A program made the position numbers and the translations under genes. The notes under the pieces were generated by a model. That model ran no database searches and was not told where the DNA came from. It saw nothing but the letters and a program-made list of their open reading frames with translations. From Pseudisothecium myosuroides (taxonomy: Eukaryota; Streptophyta; Bryopsida; Hypnales; Lembophyllaceae), in the NCBI GenBank assembly GCA_951799445.1, contig OX637290.1:34032987-34096986 (forward strand): DNA of 64,000 nt. The letters run 5' to 3'. Positions 33,326 through 45,579 of the stretch are shown one piece after another (the stretch's first letter is position 1; each line of letters begins with the position of its first letter).

Positions 33326-36300
33326 TCAATGCTTACGGATTCCAATTTCGGCATGGCTGCCAAGCCTGTATACCACGTCGTTTCCTGACACTCTGTGGTC
33401 TTGTGGCTCCATAGGAAATTTTAGTGCCCGAACTTGCCAAGCATGAATGTGGGCAACTTTTGAGTTCCGAAGTAACTGTACATAGTTCCGTTCATCAGTA
33501 CCGTATTGCTGATAGTATAGCCCAGCTATACTCAAATCACCCTCCTCAAATTCTTGGCCCCAAGCGCATGTGAAATCTTTCTTGACAGTGTAGGCTACCT
33601 TTGTACACATCAGCACCTCAAAATCAGCACCTGCCTCATTGTCTTCGGCAGCATTAGTGGAAAATTTTTGACCAAGCTCTATACAAAATGCCAAGTGATC
33701 CCCGTCTGCCTCGTAATCAGTCCACTGCGCACCATCATAGGTCTGGGCGATTGCTTCGCGGACATGGGCTGCATTTTCTGAAAAAAAGGGTTTCACTTTC
33801 CACCCACGAGTCCACTCAAGGTTCTCGCATTGGTCCCACTTACAGTCAAGGCAAAAAAAAAAAAGCAAGCTAGGCTCTTGGTAAGCAACCGATTAGTTTC
33901 CATTGCACCCACTGACCGAATTTGATGCAAGTCCCTCGTACCTGCAATACGCATACACATGTACGGGGTCTTTCTCTCTGTTTCTAGTGCTGCCTTGGTC
34001 ACATGCCAAAAATGTCTGAAAATGACAGATTTATTAGTCCCTGAATACGAAGTTTCAGGCCTACTTGAGAGCTTCTCCCTCACCAAATTCACTACTTGCT
34101 CCGCATTTGCTAATTTTGTCACATCTGGATCTAACTGAGCAGTGCAAATGTACCTCTTCACCACAGCTCCAGCCCCATCGTGGGGACCTTTACCATGGCC
34201 GGACCCCAAAAAACTCCAGACACACACACAGCCACCAGTAAGGGCAGGATACCGACTAACATAGTACCAGGGCACTTTGCTTTTGAACTGATTAGAGCAG
34301 CCATCGGACCAAATCCAATGCTGCTTTGGATAGAAGCCAGATTCATGCAAACTCTTCCAATGTAAGTTCAAGCAATGCTGTACGTAATAGCTGTCATGAC
34401 TTTTATCATCTGAAATGTAGAAATTGTACCTCATCAGTGTGTTCGTACTTGGATCCATAGGGTTTGGATTCGGGATTCTAGTCCACGAAATTTGGACCAG
34501 GATGGAAACCTGGTAGCTGTGCCAGTGCATCGACTGTACTTCATTTTGCACCTCAAAACTATAATTCTCTGCAAAATCAATCACAGAGACAACACCATCT
34601 GCCGGTATGTTTTCCAAGCTCTTCTTGAATTGTGCATCTTCCCACCTGGCTACAAAGTTATGTTTAATAAAACCTTGCAATTTAGGCTTCAAGTACTCTA
34701 AAAATTCAACAGAAGACGTGGTCTTATAAGTGAGACAAAGCTTCTTCCTTTCAAGTCCCTTTTTAGTTACAATGTCTTTCATTTCATATCTCTTCCACGA
34801 AACCATGAGAGGGGAGGAACCAGCTTCCTCAACAGGACACACTGGCAAGTAATCCGCACCACAATTTTCACAATCTCCATACAAGCAATCTCTAGAATGC
34901 CATTGGTCAAACTCACCTTTGGGACACACTACAGATTCCCACAAGGCTGTGGTCCCAGGATACGTCATAGTCTTACCATGGCAACCAGTCCCATTGGCAC
35001 TTGGAGCCGCACACACCTCATCGCAATCGCAAGTACAGGTACAGGCAAAGTGGATCCCTGACTGCAGCCTCATGTAGTTCAAACCTTGGAGTAATTCTTG
35101 GAATTCTACGTGATAAATGCAACAATATACATTCCGCTCCCTCATACGCTTCACCCAAAAAGGATGTAGCATGTCAAAAGATCTCTTACCAATTATCACA
35201 TGAGGACTTGCTTTTTGAAACCGCAAAAAAAATTCCATCTGTGCACAACACCAAAACAACAAAAGTGAATCCTGGAACCACCCAGCATCCATAACCGCGA
35301 TCCGGAAGCCCATGGCAAGGGGTGAAGGAAATCAGATATCTGAACACGCTGAATACAGTAAATGATCACCCCAAAAGCCGACAAGAATGGCAGAAACTGC
35401 CCCTGAAATCACCCAGTAATCCACAAAGTAGCCCAATTGAGGTGGAACTTGGTCAAAACTAGAAACAACAATCCAAATTTTCCCACTCTCCCACCAAGTT
35501 CACCCTCAACCCATCCAGTATGCCACAAATCACACTGTAGTCCCTAAACACGCAAGACTCATCCCCCCCTAAACCAACCCAGTATGCCACAAATTGCACC
35601 ATAGTCCTTGAATACACAAGATACATCACCCACTGAACCCTAAATCCGCTCACTGTCCCACAAATCACCCCCTAGTCCCTGAACATGCAAGATTCATTAT
35701 CCCCTAACCCTTGAACCCGCTCACTGTCCCACCAATTACACCCTAGTCCAGGCACTTCATCACACCTCACCTGAAACAACCATGCACGTCCAGTAAAGGA
35801 TCCAACACATCCAATATCCCAGCGTAGTCCCTAAACTTGCACACTTAATCAGCAGAAGAACCTTAAACCCGCCCAGAACCAAACCTTACACCCTCAACCC
35901 GGCCAATTCATCACAAAGAGGATCCAAACACGCCCCAAAGTCCACCGTAGACACTAAAATTGGCCACTCGGTGACAAAGTAATCTCTAAACACGCCTGAT
36001 AACTTGCAAAGTAAACTAGTCAGAGTCACGCATGCATCGGACACAGAACAAAGGTGGAAGTGAACACCAGCATCTTGAACCGCAAGTCAACTTCACTCCT
36101 TAATGCACCCTAAACCCTGTAAGCTTCCCAAGCTGAATCACAAAATGTAAAATGAAGTGAATTACCTGAGATTCCATCAAGTATTGTGTTGGCTTTGTGT
36201 CAATGGCACCATCCCATAATCTCTTCCGGATGACTTCTTTTCTATTTGGACTGTTCCGAGTCTTACAAGCCCACCACAACAGAACTACTACCTTTGTGTC

Positions 36301-36870
36301 CTCATCCAGAACATCTGCCCTCCGTTTTCTTATCGACAAGGTCCATTTGAACACTGTGCTTGCTTCCATAACCTTCCTACGAGCTACTGCTAGTGCAATA
36401 TTTCGTGGATGAACTTCTAAGAGCCTAGCCTGGCCGCGCAAGGACGAACTAGAGCTCCCACTAACAACTGCAGTAAGAATGGCATGTTTTGTGCCCAATT
36501 GTGCAGCCATTCTGGGGACTTTGACCTCAGAAAGAGACTGCTTTAATCCATTAACAATGTCTGAGTGAATCCTACCAAGAGACTCTAGATGAAAAGAAGT
36601 GCTCAGCAAATTGGTTGAGGAACCTACATAATTGAAAACCCTCTGCAGAACACGACCTCGATCTTCAGCAGAGGTAAATTCTTGTAAGGTTTCATCGATG
36701 CTGTGAAGGATATGTTGAGCGCCCCGCCGGATGTCACGCGCGGACACTTCAAAAGAACTGGGCTCAACAATACTTGCAAGGGCATGAGACCGCTTCTTCG
36801 CCTGACAGATTCTCTGTCGCTCAGTCGGATCTGCCGGTGTACACGACCGCTCGGCCGGATCTGCCTGTAT
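33326..36870 (-). pseudogene. DDE-transposase-like gene, first exon split by LTR insertion
   Basis: Exons: 36870-36166 (5' part lies at 60098-60024), 35238-33942 and 33777-33326. Splices: CAG|GTAATT to GTGCACAG|ATGG (phase 0) and CAG|GTACGA to TTTTCAG|AA (phase 1, joined codon GAA). The full product would be about 842 residues with no stop. Exon 2 holds a Cys-rich zinc-binding stretch (CTCTCDCDEVC ... DCLYGDCENCGADY). The probable catalytic core follows: VIDFAENYSF, IWSDGCSNQFKSK and SGHGKGPHDGAGAVVKR. This DFAENY / SDG-x-QF / HGKG-x-x-DG pattern occurs in poorly named transposase-derived proteins of animals and plants. I infer a DDE/RNase H-like fold and do not assign a superfamily. The last exon resembles a BAH-like reader (CAWGQEFEEGDLSIAGLYYQ). 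The frame now opens with LTR sequence, so the native start is lost. Confidence 0.72.
35239..36165 (-). other. Intron with degenerate repeats
   Basis: A 927-bp intron. About 35420-35960 consists of degenerate steps of about 60 bp keyed by CACTGTCCCACAAATCAC and TAGTCCCTGAACA-like phrases. Confidence 0.7.
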
Positions 36871-39486
36871 GCGGGTGTAAGCTCCCAATTTGTCACTTGG
36901 GACTCGTAGAATTATTTTTTTGGAAATTTGCAATTTAAAGTTGATAAAAGTATAGAAAAACCCATAAAAAGAGTGTAGAACCGAAATAGGGTTGTGTCAT
37001 ACCCATTATAGTATTTGGTCTAGATTTGTGTTTTTTACTTAGAATCCCCCAAACTTTGCCTAAAAATAGTATAGAAATAACGAAAAGGTTAGATTTGGAG
37101 GATTCGATTCACATAGCCCCAAAAGGGCTAAATCCTACCATGAATGTGGTGATTCATGGCTAGGTCGGTCCGAGGGATCCACAGCGAGGCCACTAGGTCG
37201 GGTCCTAGAGTTAGATTTAGAATTCCCCATTAGATCGACGAATTCCCAAAATCCCGATTTTCAGCATGCAGGAGCCACTCACGCAAGACCGGGCCCGTAG
37301 AGGAATCTACAGCCCAGGGATGATGTTCTAGGGTGAATCCCATGCCAGGAGTCCAACGGCAAAATCGGTTCGCCAAGATTCTTCCACCTGCAGAAGATTC
37401 CCGCACCGTCGCTAATTCAAGGAGATGGCCAGTTTTAAATCTCCATTGACCAATCGTGCCAGGTACAGAAACACACCCGCACGTCTTTCATGCGACTCCC
37501 TGAGAGGTCACGTGAAAAATCCCGGCATCTTCCGACTTGCAGAAGAACCTTTTTCGGGTGGTCAACCCTCCTAACCTCCAACGGGAATTTCATGGAAATT
37601 ACCCAGGTTACAATAAAATCTCACTAAAAATTAGACTAGCTTGTTTTATGTTAATAATGCACTCCGTGAAGTTTCACGACATTCCGATAGCGGCAAGTAC
37701 CCGAACCGGCGAGATTCTTCGGGAATTAACCACGTGGCGGGGTCCCCGCCACGTTGACCGGCATCCTGGGCCCATACGATGGCGAAACGAAGTCAACCAA
37801 AAGTCCTTCCCGACTCTCTCGCACCTACCGGAGACCCTAGGCTATTCACATTTCTCAAAATAGGAGACCCCCAAGATCTAGGATTTTACCACGATTTGGT
37901 TTTTAAACTAAATTAGCCTACGATGGGTTTTTGGCCTCGGTACGAGGGGCAGGGAGATCAAAGACTAAACACGGCGGTCTGGATCCAACGGCGCAATCTG
38001 TTTGGCGATTGGAGCTAATCTCCAAAAGTTAGGATGTTGGTCCAGCATAGATGGTAGAAGTAGAAATTTAGGATGTAGGATGAAAATCTTTGAGGATGAG
38101 GATGAAAATCCCCGTTGATAAGGTTACCTTAGAACTCTAGAGGGAGGGGTGAGCCCTTGGGAAACCTATATAAGGGCCCCATTTCTCTCTCTAAAACACC
38201 CCCTCACTTTTGTTTGGGTCCGTGAGTCCAATTTGCTTTGGATATTTTGGCGTTTCAAGCCAAAAACTCCTACGGTGTTTTTGGAGCACTTTTTTGCTCC
38301 ATTGTTGCTAGATTTCAAGCTTTGAAGGTCCTTGGGGGTCCTTCTATCTTGCCTTGTGTACTTCTCGTACGTTTATTATACCCTTGTTATGAATTAAGAA
38401 TCCTTGTTTCTCTCTTGTTGTACCTTTGTGAGCTAACTTGTGAGTTTAGGAGTCTTTTGGAGTCTTGTCTTAATCCTAAAGTCACCCTCCACCGTACCTT
38501 GGCGATGCCGCTTTGGGGGGCCTTTAGCTTGTGAAGTTGTGTGTCTTTACGTGTACTAAAACGTGTGTTTTCCTCACTTACGTGTCCTCACCCTCTCCTA
38601 ATCTTTCCCTTGTTGCGTGGACCCCCCCTCGGGACAGCGAAGCTTTGGCTTTGTCACATGAGTTTCTAAGTTTGTCTTTTCTATCTTCTTCTAATATCCC
38701 CCTTATTGTGTGGACCCCCCCTCGGGATGGCAAAGCTTTGGCTTTGTCACGTGTGTTTCTTAAGTTTGTCTTTATACCTTCTTCTAATATTCCCCTTGTG
38801 GTGTGGACCCTCCCTCACGGCGGCGAAGCTTTGAATTAGTGACAACGTCAAGTCCTACAGTGTGTGTTAAAATACTCTTAGACGGCGGAGCTTTGAACCC
38901 GTAGAGTGTCACGAGTCCTAAAGTTGGTGTTAAACCCAATCTCACGGCGAAGCTTTGAACCTCTATAGCCTTAGATTCCAAAGTCTAGTTTCCAAGACCT
39001 CCTTGGGAAAGTCCAAAGTTTAGCTTCCAAGATATGTAGATTGTCAACAATTTCCGGCTTTTTGGCAAAACTAGCCTTGCCTTAGTTTTAATACCTTAGA
39101 GTTATGGTGCAAAAAATCTGATTACCTTAAGTTTTTTGCAAAGTCCAGCTACCCTTAGTTTTTGCAAAGTCCAGCTACCCTTAGTTTTTTGCAAAAGTCC
39201 AGCTACCCTTAGTTTTTGCAAGTCCAGCTACCTTAGTTTTATTTTTGCAAGAATAGTTTTAGCCCAAGCATCAGTCCAGGCCATCAAACCAGCATTAGTT
39301 CAGGCCAATAAAACCAGCATCAGTCCAGGCCATCAAACCAGCATCGGTTCAGGCCATCCAAACCAGCATCAGTCAGGCCATCAAATCGGAACAAACAACC
39401 AGCTGGTCCCCGTTTGGTTTGTTCATTTTTTATTTAAAGTAAATAAATAAATATAAAAAAAATAAATAAAACTTCCCGACCCCCAG
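36871..39486 (+). mobile_element. Outer giant solo LTR, left part
   Basis: Begins TGTAAGCTCCCAATTTGTCAC at 36876, preceded by GCGGG (36871-36875). It is interrupted at 39486 by the inner element and resumes at 57828. Together the parts make about 4.8 kb, the length of one LTR of the inner element, so this is a solo LTR. The first 1.3 kb (U3) is close to the inner LTRs, whereas the region after the promoter is much more diverged. The repeating motif GGCGAAGCTTTGAA occurs at about 38820, 38885 and 38945. Confidence 0.85.
38167..38173 (+). promoter_or_regulatory. TATA box, outer LTR
   Basis: TATATAA followed by GGGCCCC and a CT-rich initiator-like stretch (TTTCTCTCTCTAAAA). It is placed identically in all three giant LTR copies, about 1.29 kb from the LTR start. 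Confidence 0.75.
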
Positions 39487-40775
39487 TGTGAGCTCCCAAT
39501 TTGTCACTTGGGACTCGTAGAATTATTTTTTTGGAAATTTGCAATTTAAAGTTGATAAAAGTATACAAAAATCCATAAAAAGAGTGTAGAACCGAAATAG
39601 GGTTGTGTCATACCCATTATAGTATTTGGTCTAGATTTGTGTTTTTTACTTAGAATCCCCCAAACCTTGCCTAAAAATAGTATAGAAATAACGAAAAGGT
39701 TAGATTTGGAGGATTCAAGTCACACAGCCCCAAAGGGCTAAATCCCACCATGAATGTGGTGATTCATGGCTAGGTCGGTCCGAGGTATCCACAGCGAGGC
39801 CACTAGGTCGGGTCCTAGAGTTAGATTTAGAATTCCCCATTAGATCGACGAATTCCCAAAATCCCGATTGTTAGCATGCAGGAGCCACTCACGCAAGACC
39901 GGGCCCGTAGAGGAATCTATAGCCCAAGGATGGTGTTCTAGGGTGAATCCCATGCCAGGAGTCCAACGGCAAAATCGGTTCGCCAAGATTCCTCCACCTG
40001 CAGAAGATTCCCGCACCGTCGCTAATTCAAGGAGATGTCCAGTTTAAATCTCCATTGACCAATCGTGCCAGGTACGGAAACACACCCGCACGTCTTTCAT
40101 GCGACTCCCTGAGAGGTCACGTGAAAAATCCCGGCATCTTCCGACTTGCAAAAGAACCTTTTTCCGGGTGGTCAACCCTCCTAACCTCCAACGGGAATTT
40201 CATGGAAATTACCCAGGTTACAATAAAATCTCACTAAAAATTAGACTAGCTTGTTTTATGTTAATAATGCGCTCCGTGAAGTTTCACGACATTCCAATAG
40301 CGGCAAGTACCCGAACCGGCGAGATTCCTCGGGAATTAACCACGTGGCGGGGTCTCCGCCACGTTGACCGGCATTCCGGGACCATACGATGGCGAAACGA
40401 AGTCAACCAAAAGTCCTTCCCGACTCTCTCGCACCTATCGGAGACCCTAGGCTATTCACATTTCTCAAAATAGGAGACCCCCAAGATCTAGGATTTTACC
40501 ACAATTTGGTTTTTAAACTAAATTAGCCTACGATGGGTTTTTGGCCTCGGTACGAGGGGCAGGGAGATCAAAGACTAAACACGGCGGTCTGGATCCAACG
40601 GCGCAATCCGTTTGGCGATTGGAGCTAATCTCCAAAAGTTAGGATGTTGGTCCAACATAGATGGTCGAAGTAGAAATTTAGGATGTAGGATGAAAATCTT
40701 TGAGGATGAGGATGAAAATCCCCGTTGATAAGGTTACCTTAGAACTCTAGAGGGAGGGGTGAGCCCTTGGAAACC

Positions 40776-40782
40776 TATATAA
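40776..40782 (+). promoter_or_regulatory. TATA box, 5' LTR
   Basis: TATATAAGGG, then a CT-rich stretch where transcription probably starts (about 40805). This puts the 5' leader inside the LTR at about 3.7 kb. Confidence 0.78.
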
Positions 40783-42858
40783 GGGCCCCATTTCTCTCTC
40801 TAGAACACCCCCAATTCTTGTTTTGGGTCCGTGGGTCCAAGTTATTTTGGATATTTTGGCGTTTCAAGCCAAAAACCTCTACGGTGTTTTTGGAGCACTT
40901 TTTTGCTCCATTGTTGCTAGATTTCAAGCTTTGAAGGTCCTTGGGGGTCCTTCTACCTTGCTTTGTGTACTCTTTTGTGCAGTTTTTTGTACTTTGTTGT
41001 AAGTGGAGAGCCTCTCTCTCCCTCTTGTACGTGTTGTGATCTAACTTTTGAAGTTAAGAGTCTTTTGTTTTGTATCTTGCACTAATCCTAAAGTCACCCC
41101 CCACCGTACCTTGGCGATGCCGCTTTGGGGGGCCTTTAGCGTGTGAGCGTTGTGTTGCCACGTGATCTAACTTGCCAGTTTTCCCCTTTGTAGTTTTTCT
41201 TACACCCTCTTCTAATCTTCTCCTTGTTGAGTGGACCCCCTCCGGGACGGCAAAGCTTTGGACCTCCTTATACATGTTTTGTGAAGTTTTCTCCAAACCC
41301 TCTTCTAATCTTCTACTTGTTGAGTGGACCCCCCTCCGGGACGGCGAAGCTTTGACCCTGTGTGTATGTTTTTTTTAAAAGTTTAGTCTTCCCTCTTCTA
41401 AAGTCTCTCTCCTTGTGTGGACCCCCCTTGGAAACGGCGAAGCTTTGAACTAGTGACAAGGTAGAAGTCCTAAAGCGTGTGTTAAAAGTGTAGACGGCAG
41501 AGCTTTGAACCCCCGGGGTGTCAAAAAGTCCTAAAGTTGGTGTTAAAACCAATTTGACGGCGAAGCTTTGCACCTACCCCGTGTTTAGTTCCAAAGTCTA
41601 GTTTCCAAGACCTTTGTGGAAACCTCCAGAGTTTAGCTTCCAAGATATGTAGGTTCCTTTGCATTTGTCTAGTGTAGTGTCTTCCAAAGTTTTATTTAGT
41701 TTAGTTGTTTCCAATGTCTTAGTAAGTTTAGTACCCCCGAAGGTTTATTCCCCCCTAGCCTTAGCAAAAATCCAGTCTTAAAATAGCCTTAGCAAAAAAT
41801 CCAGTCTTTTTAGCCTAGCCGGAAATCCTAAAATAGCCTTAGCAAAAAATCCAGTCTGAAATTAGCCTTAGCAAAAATCCAGTCTTAAAATAGCCTTGCA
41901 AAAAATCCTAAAATAGCCTTAGCAAAAAATTCAGTCTTTTTAGTCTAGCCGGAAATCCAGTTTTATACAGCCAGCAACGTCGGGACCAGCATACAGCAGC
42001 AACATCAGGACCAGCTACAGCAGCAACATCGGAGCCAGCCAGCAGCAGCAACATCGGGAGCCAGTCAGCGGAAAAAAAAAAACATATTAAAAAATTAATT
42101 AATTAATTAAATTAAATTCTGACCAGCCCCCAGCCAGCCAGCCCGAAGCCAGCCAGCCGGGAGGCCGGTGGGCAGGCTCGGTGGTCCAGCACCCTCCCCA
42201 GCATGGTTGCTCTTTTTTGAACTCAATTTTTTTGGTCTTTTGGGTTTTGGTTTTTTGGGTTCTCTCAAACTAACGCAAAAATCAGACCTAAAATACAACA
42301 AAGATGTGGGACTAACCTATTACTAGCTAGGGAAGGAGTAGGATTAGGGTCTAAACCAAAAAGGGAGAAGGGAGAAAAGAGCAGAGCACCACCGTACCTG
42401 CACACAAAATTGTTTCACCACTCACACCTACACACAATGGAAGGAAATTAGGGGGAAGGATGTGTTATAGGAGTGGAGAGGAGAGAGACGATAAATAGTG
42501 CCTAGCTAGGAGATTAGGTAGGAAATCTAGAAGAACTCCTTGCAACCGTTGGGAGGAGGATTAGGATGACACAAAGCAAAGTTGCGTAAGAGGGTAGGAG
42601 GCTCAATTAAAACTTTACGAAGTTTGAGACTAGAAGCGTAAGACCACCATCACCACGGTTGGTGGAATAGTTCAAGAGTAGAAGGAGAGGAGGAGAGAAA
42701 GAAAAGGAGAAGGAAATGGGGGGAAAGGGTTAGAACATCATACGTGTAACGTTCCCTTTTCTACAAATTAAGCCGTGGGCCTTGGAAAAAAATAAAATAA
42801 AATAAATACAAACCGTAACACAAAAAAAAATAAAAGAAGACAATCACGAGTGGCCACC

Positions 42859-42921
42859 ATGGAGCACGAGGACGCGCATGTGGACGGGGATGACGTCATT
42901 TCCGACACTAGCAGTAACGAG
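42859..42921 (+). CDS. Leader mini-exon in the 5' LTR
   Basis: ATG in an excellent context (GCCACCATGG), 21 codons, ending on a donor GAG|GTGGGT. The outer LTR keeps the same length and frame at 58475-58537 (donor GAG|GTGAGT) despite many base changes, several of them synonymous. It is repeated in the 3' LTR at 56162-56224. I infer a spliced start exon for an internal ORF. The alternative is a fortuitous upstream ORF. Confidence 0.42.
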
Positions 42922-43559
42922 GTGGGTCATTAAACTAATCCTAGTCGTTTCTCCCTAATTAGCATTTGTTTTCATAATCAGCCCTTAGAGCGTGATTAGC
43001 ATCCGAGATTAGTGTAGATTAGAAGTTTAGATTCAAAAGTTGATAGATTGGGAATAGAGGTTTCCGAAAACATCTTATAATTAAGATTTGACCGTAAATT
43101 GACCGCGTTAGGCTAAGTTAAGCGGTAGGAGGTAGGACGGAGGAATTTTGAATAAAATTTCATCCAAAAAGAACCATGGACGGAAATTAGGTTTAAACTA
43201 GAAGGAGAATTTGGGAGTAAAATTAGGGATTAATTAGCAGTTAGAATTAGAATCAATTTACGCTTTTACTTTTTAAAAGTTAACCTTCTAAGGTCAAAAT
43301 CTAGAGTTAACTTTGGGGAGTTAAAAAATAAAATTAATTTAGAACTTTAACTTAGGGGTTTAAACTCTCAAGTCGAATCTTAGGATAGGTTCATGTAAGA
43401 GTTTAGAATTGATTAGGGAGTCAAAAATTAGAGTAGAAAGTAGAGGTCAATAGTAGAATTAAAAATCAACTTAGGAAGTAGATTTTTGAGTTGGGAATAG
43501 AATAAAAAGTAGAAGTCAAAACTTGGAGTAACATTTAGAGTTCATCTAGGATTAAAACG

Positions 43560-43990
43560 ATAGGATTAAAGTTGGAAGTAGAAATTCAAAAGTCAAAAGT
43601 CAAAAGTTAAGATTAGAGTTAAAAGTTGAAACATAGAGTTCAAATTCAAGGGTAAATCCTAGAGTTAATTTAGGAGTAAAAACTTAGAGTTAAAAGTTAA
43701 AACATAGAGTTAAAATTCAAGGATAAATCCTAGAGTTAATTTAGGAGTAAAAACCTAGAGTTAAAAGTTAAAACATAGAGTTCAAATTCAAGGGTAAATC
43801 CTAGAGTTAATTTAGGAGTAAAAACTTAGAGTTAAAAGTTAAAACATAGAGTTAAAATTCAAAGGTAAATCTTAGAGTTAATTTAGGAGTAAAGACTTAG
43901 AGTTGAAGTCAGAACATAGAGTCAACTTTAGAAGGTAAACTTTAGAGTTAGTCTAGGAGTAAAAACTTGGAGTCAAAAGTCAAAACAAAG
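43560..43990 (+). repeat. 71-bp AT-rich tandem array within the 5' LTR
   Basis: Units keyed by ACATAGAGTTAAAATTCAAG and TTAATTTAGGAGTAAAAAC. Copy number differs slightly from the 3' LTR, as expected of slippage. Confidence 0.85.
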
Positions 43991-44610
43991 TCAAACGGTA
44001 GCATTAAATTTTGAAGTTAAATTCTCTAATTAGTTTGGGAAGCTAAAAACCTAGAATATACTTAGAAGTTAAAAGTTAGAGCAAGAATTGGAACTTTAGG
44101 GGTAGCTTTTAAAAGTAGAACTTCTAGGTGGAATCTTAGAAACCCAAGATAGTCTTAGGGGTTCATGGAAGGAACATAGGGGTTCCCCTTTTTACGTAGT
44201 TAGGAACGTTAGAAATGACGCCAACTACCCAGTCCACCCTCGACATAGGATAGATAGTTAGGGAGTTAGAAATATACCATTATCCTTGAGCTTGCAGTTA
44301 CCTTGTGAGTTATTACATGCATTACTAATTATTCGCTGCCATCCACGAAACTTAGGAAACGTTAGCAAAAAAGATCCAATTCTTGGAAGGCACAGTGGAC
44401 CACGCTCACAACACCCCCATATATTAAAAAAGTGGATAAAGGCATAGAACCTGGTCGGTGTTCGCTCTATTACCAAGGGTGGGTAATGTAGCGCCCACAG
44501 TTTTAGTGCGTCTGCCGAGAGTTGAAAACATTAGATTACAATTGCATGTTTGATTAACAAGTGTTGCATGTGAAGGGCTCTGAAGGGACTCGGACTCGGG
44601 ATCATCTGAG

Positions 44611-45579
44611 CCGTTTTCCAATACTAGGGGCCACTCCGACCTTGAGGTGTGGGCGTCTACTTTCCACGGCATCCCCCTCAAGAATTACTCTGACTTCGAA
44701 CTTGGCCAGGGAGAAGAAGGTGTTGTCCAGATAATCTCGTTAGCAGATTTGGCAATCGGGCCAAGGGCGCTAAAGATATCCTTCGAGTATTGGGCGCATC
44801 TTGTTCGCTTCTACCTACACGACCCAAATCGGCATACTCCAGAGATTGCCCACGCAATCGCAGCAGGGTCATTTGGGGTACCGTCACACAGTTTCCACAA
44901 GCTCATCTGTTTCTATTGGCACCTAGTGGTCCACTTTTGGTTTTTCGAAAATCACTATGTGAGAGAGTGTTTTGGCTCGCGACTTCCATCACATCAGCGG
45001 GACGCGCCCGTGCAAGAGCTGCCGCACATCGACATACGCTATAAGGCCCCAAAGCCCCTCTTTGACGGCCAGTTGTATCGATTCGACGCGTCAGACATCG
45101 AAAACCTTCAGGTACCGGAGAATCCCTACACTTGTCTCCAACACTTCCGATCGTGGCACGACCGCGGTGGCCATCTCACCAAAGAAGGGTGCAAGGGCAT
45201 CTCGACCCGCTACGTGCCCTTCCACGCCGCCACCGTGCACCAGCTGAGCTACGTCGCCGAATATCACTCAGCTTGTGAGCCGTGCCAAGACGCCGAAGAC
45301 ATCCGAGTGGCGCTTAATATAGCACCGGGGCTCGAAGCTTTGCATCAACCTCAATTTCACCCTCTCTTCTATCGGTACCCGTGTCGAGGAAAGAGGACAC
45401 GCTTCGTCCGTATCAAGAACGCTACGTTCTTTACGAACGAAGCCTCTTGGACTCGCCACCAAGCGTCCATCGACCGCATCGAGAGGGAACAAGCCCCTTA
45501 CTTTTTCGAATACCGGCCAACGGCTACGGAGATTGCAGCTAGCTTGGCCCTCTATGGGACAGATCTAGTACCCGTCTAA
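44611..45579 (+). CDS. Met-less ORF upstream of gag
   Basis: Open from about 44571 to the stop at 45577-45579. The stretch from GTG 44647 is 310 codons and, remarkably, contains no ATG in frame. It must be entered by splicing, readthrough or a non-ATG start. AG dinucleotides in the right phase for the LTR mini-exon occur at 44609-44610 (CATCTGAG|CCG) and 44645-44646. The product has aromatic/His-rich blocks (FHKLICFYWHLVVHFWFF) and a Cys pair (ACEPC). I recognise no family. The position, first ORF after the LTR, is unusual for Ty3/Gypsy or Copia elements. Confidence 0.5.
   Translation, partial: PFSNTRGHSDLEVWASTFHGIPLKNYSDFELGQGEEGVVQIISLADLAIGPRALKISFEYWAHLVRFYLHDPNRHTPEIAHAIAAGSFGVPSHSFHKLICFYWHLVVHFWFFENHYVRECFGSRLPSHQRDAPVQELPHIDIRYKAPKPLFDGQLYRFDASDIENLQVPENPYTCLQHFRSWHDRGGHLTKEGCKGISTRYVPFHAATVHQLSYVAEYHSACEPCQDAEDIRVALNIAPGLEALHQPQFHPLFYRYPCRGKRTRFVRIKNATFFTNEASWTRHQASIDRIEREQAPYFFEYRPTATEIAASLALYGTDLVPV

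Larger units (their letters stand above)
39487..44499 (+). repeat. 5' LTR of the inner element
   Basis: TGTGAGCTCCC ... GCGCCCACA. It holds U3 (to about 40800), a TATA box, a long transcribed leader with GGCGAAGCTTTGA-type repeats (41240-41570), AGCCTTAGCAAAAATCCAGT repeats (41755-41960), a leader mini-exon (42859-42921) and a 71-bp AT-rich tandem array (43560-43990). Confidence 0.9.

Noticed and set aside
33793..33868. Apparent frameshift at a 12-nt homopolymer in the DDE-like gene
   Set aside because: The homopolymer lies inside an intron bounded by CAG|GTACGA (33941) and TTTTTTTCAG (33778), whose phase-1 splice restores the frame exactly.
36871..36933. Native N-terminus of the DDE-like protein beginning in this segment
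   Set aside because: The ATG and first codons belong to the LTR end, not to the gene; the original exon continues at 60024.
41054..41573. Small minus-strand ORFs rich in QSFAVPEGG
   Set aside because: They are translations of the repeated GGCGAAGCTTTGA leader motif and recur identically in the other LTR; no start context or conservation of protein.
44500..44520. tRNA primer-binding site right after the 5' LTR
   Set aside because: The sequence GTTTTAGTGCGTCTG does not begin with TGG and fits no tRNA 3' end that I recognise, so I did not annotate one.
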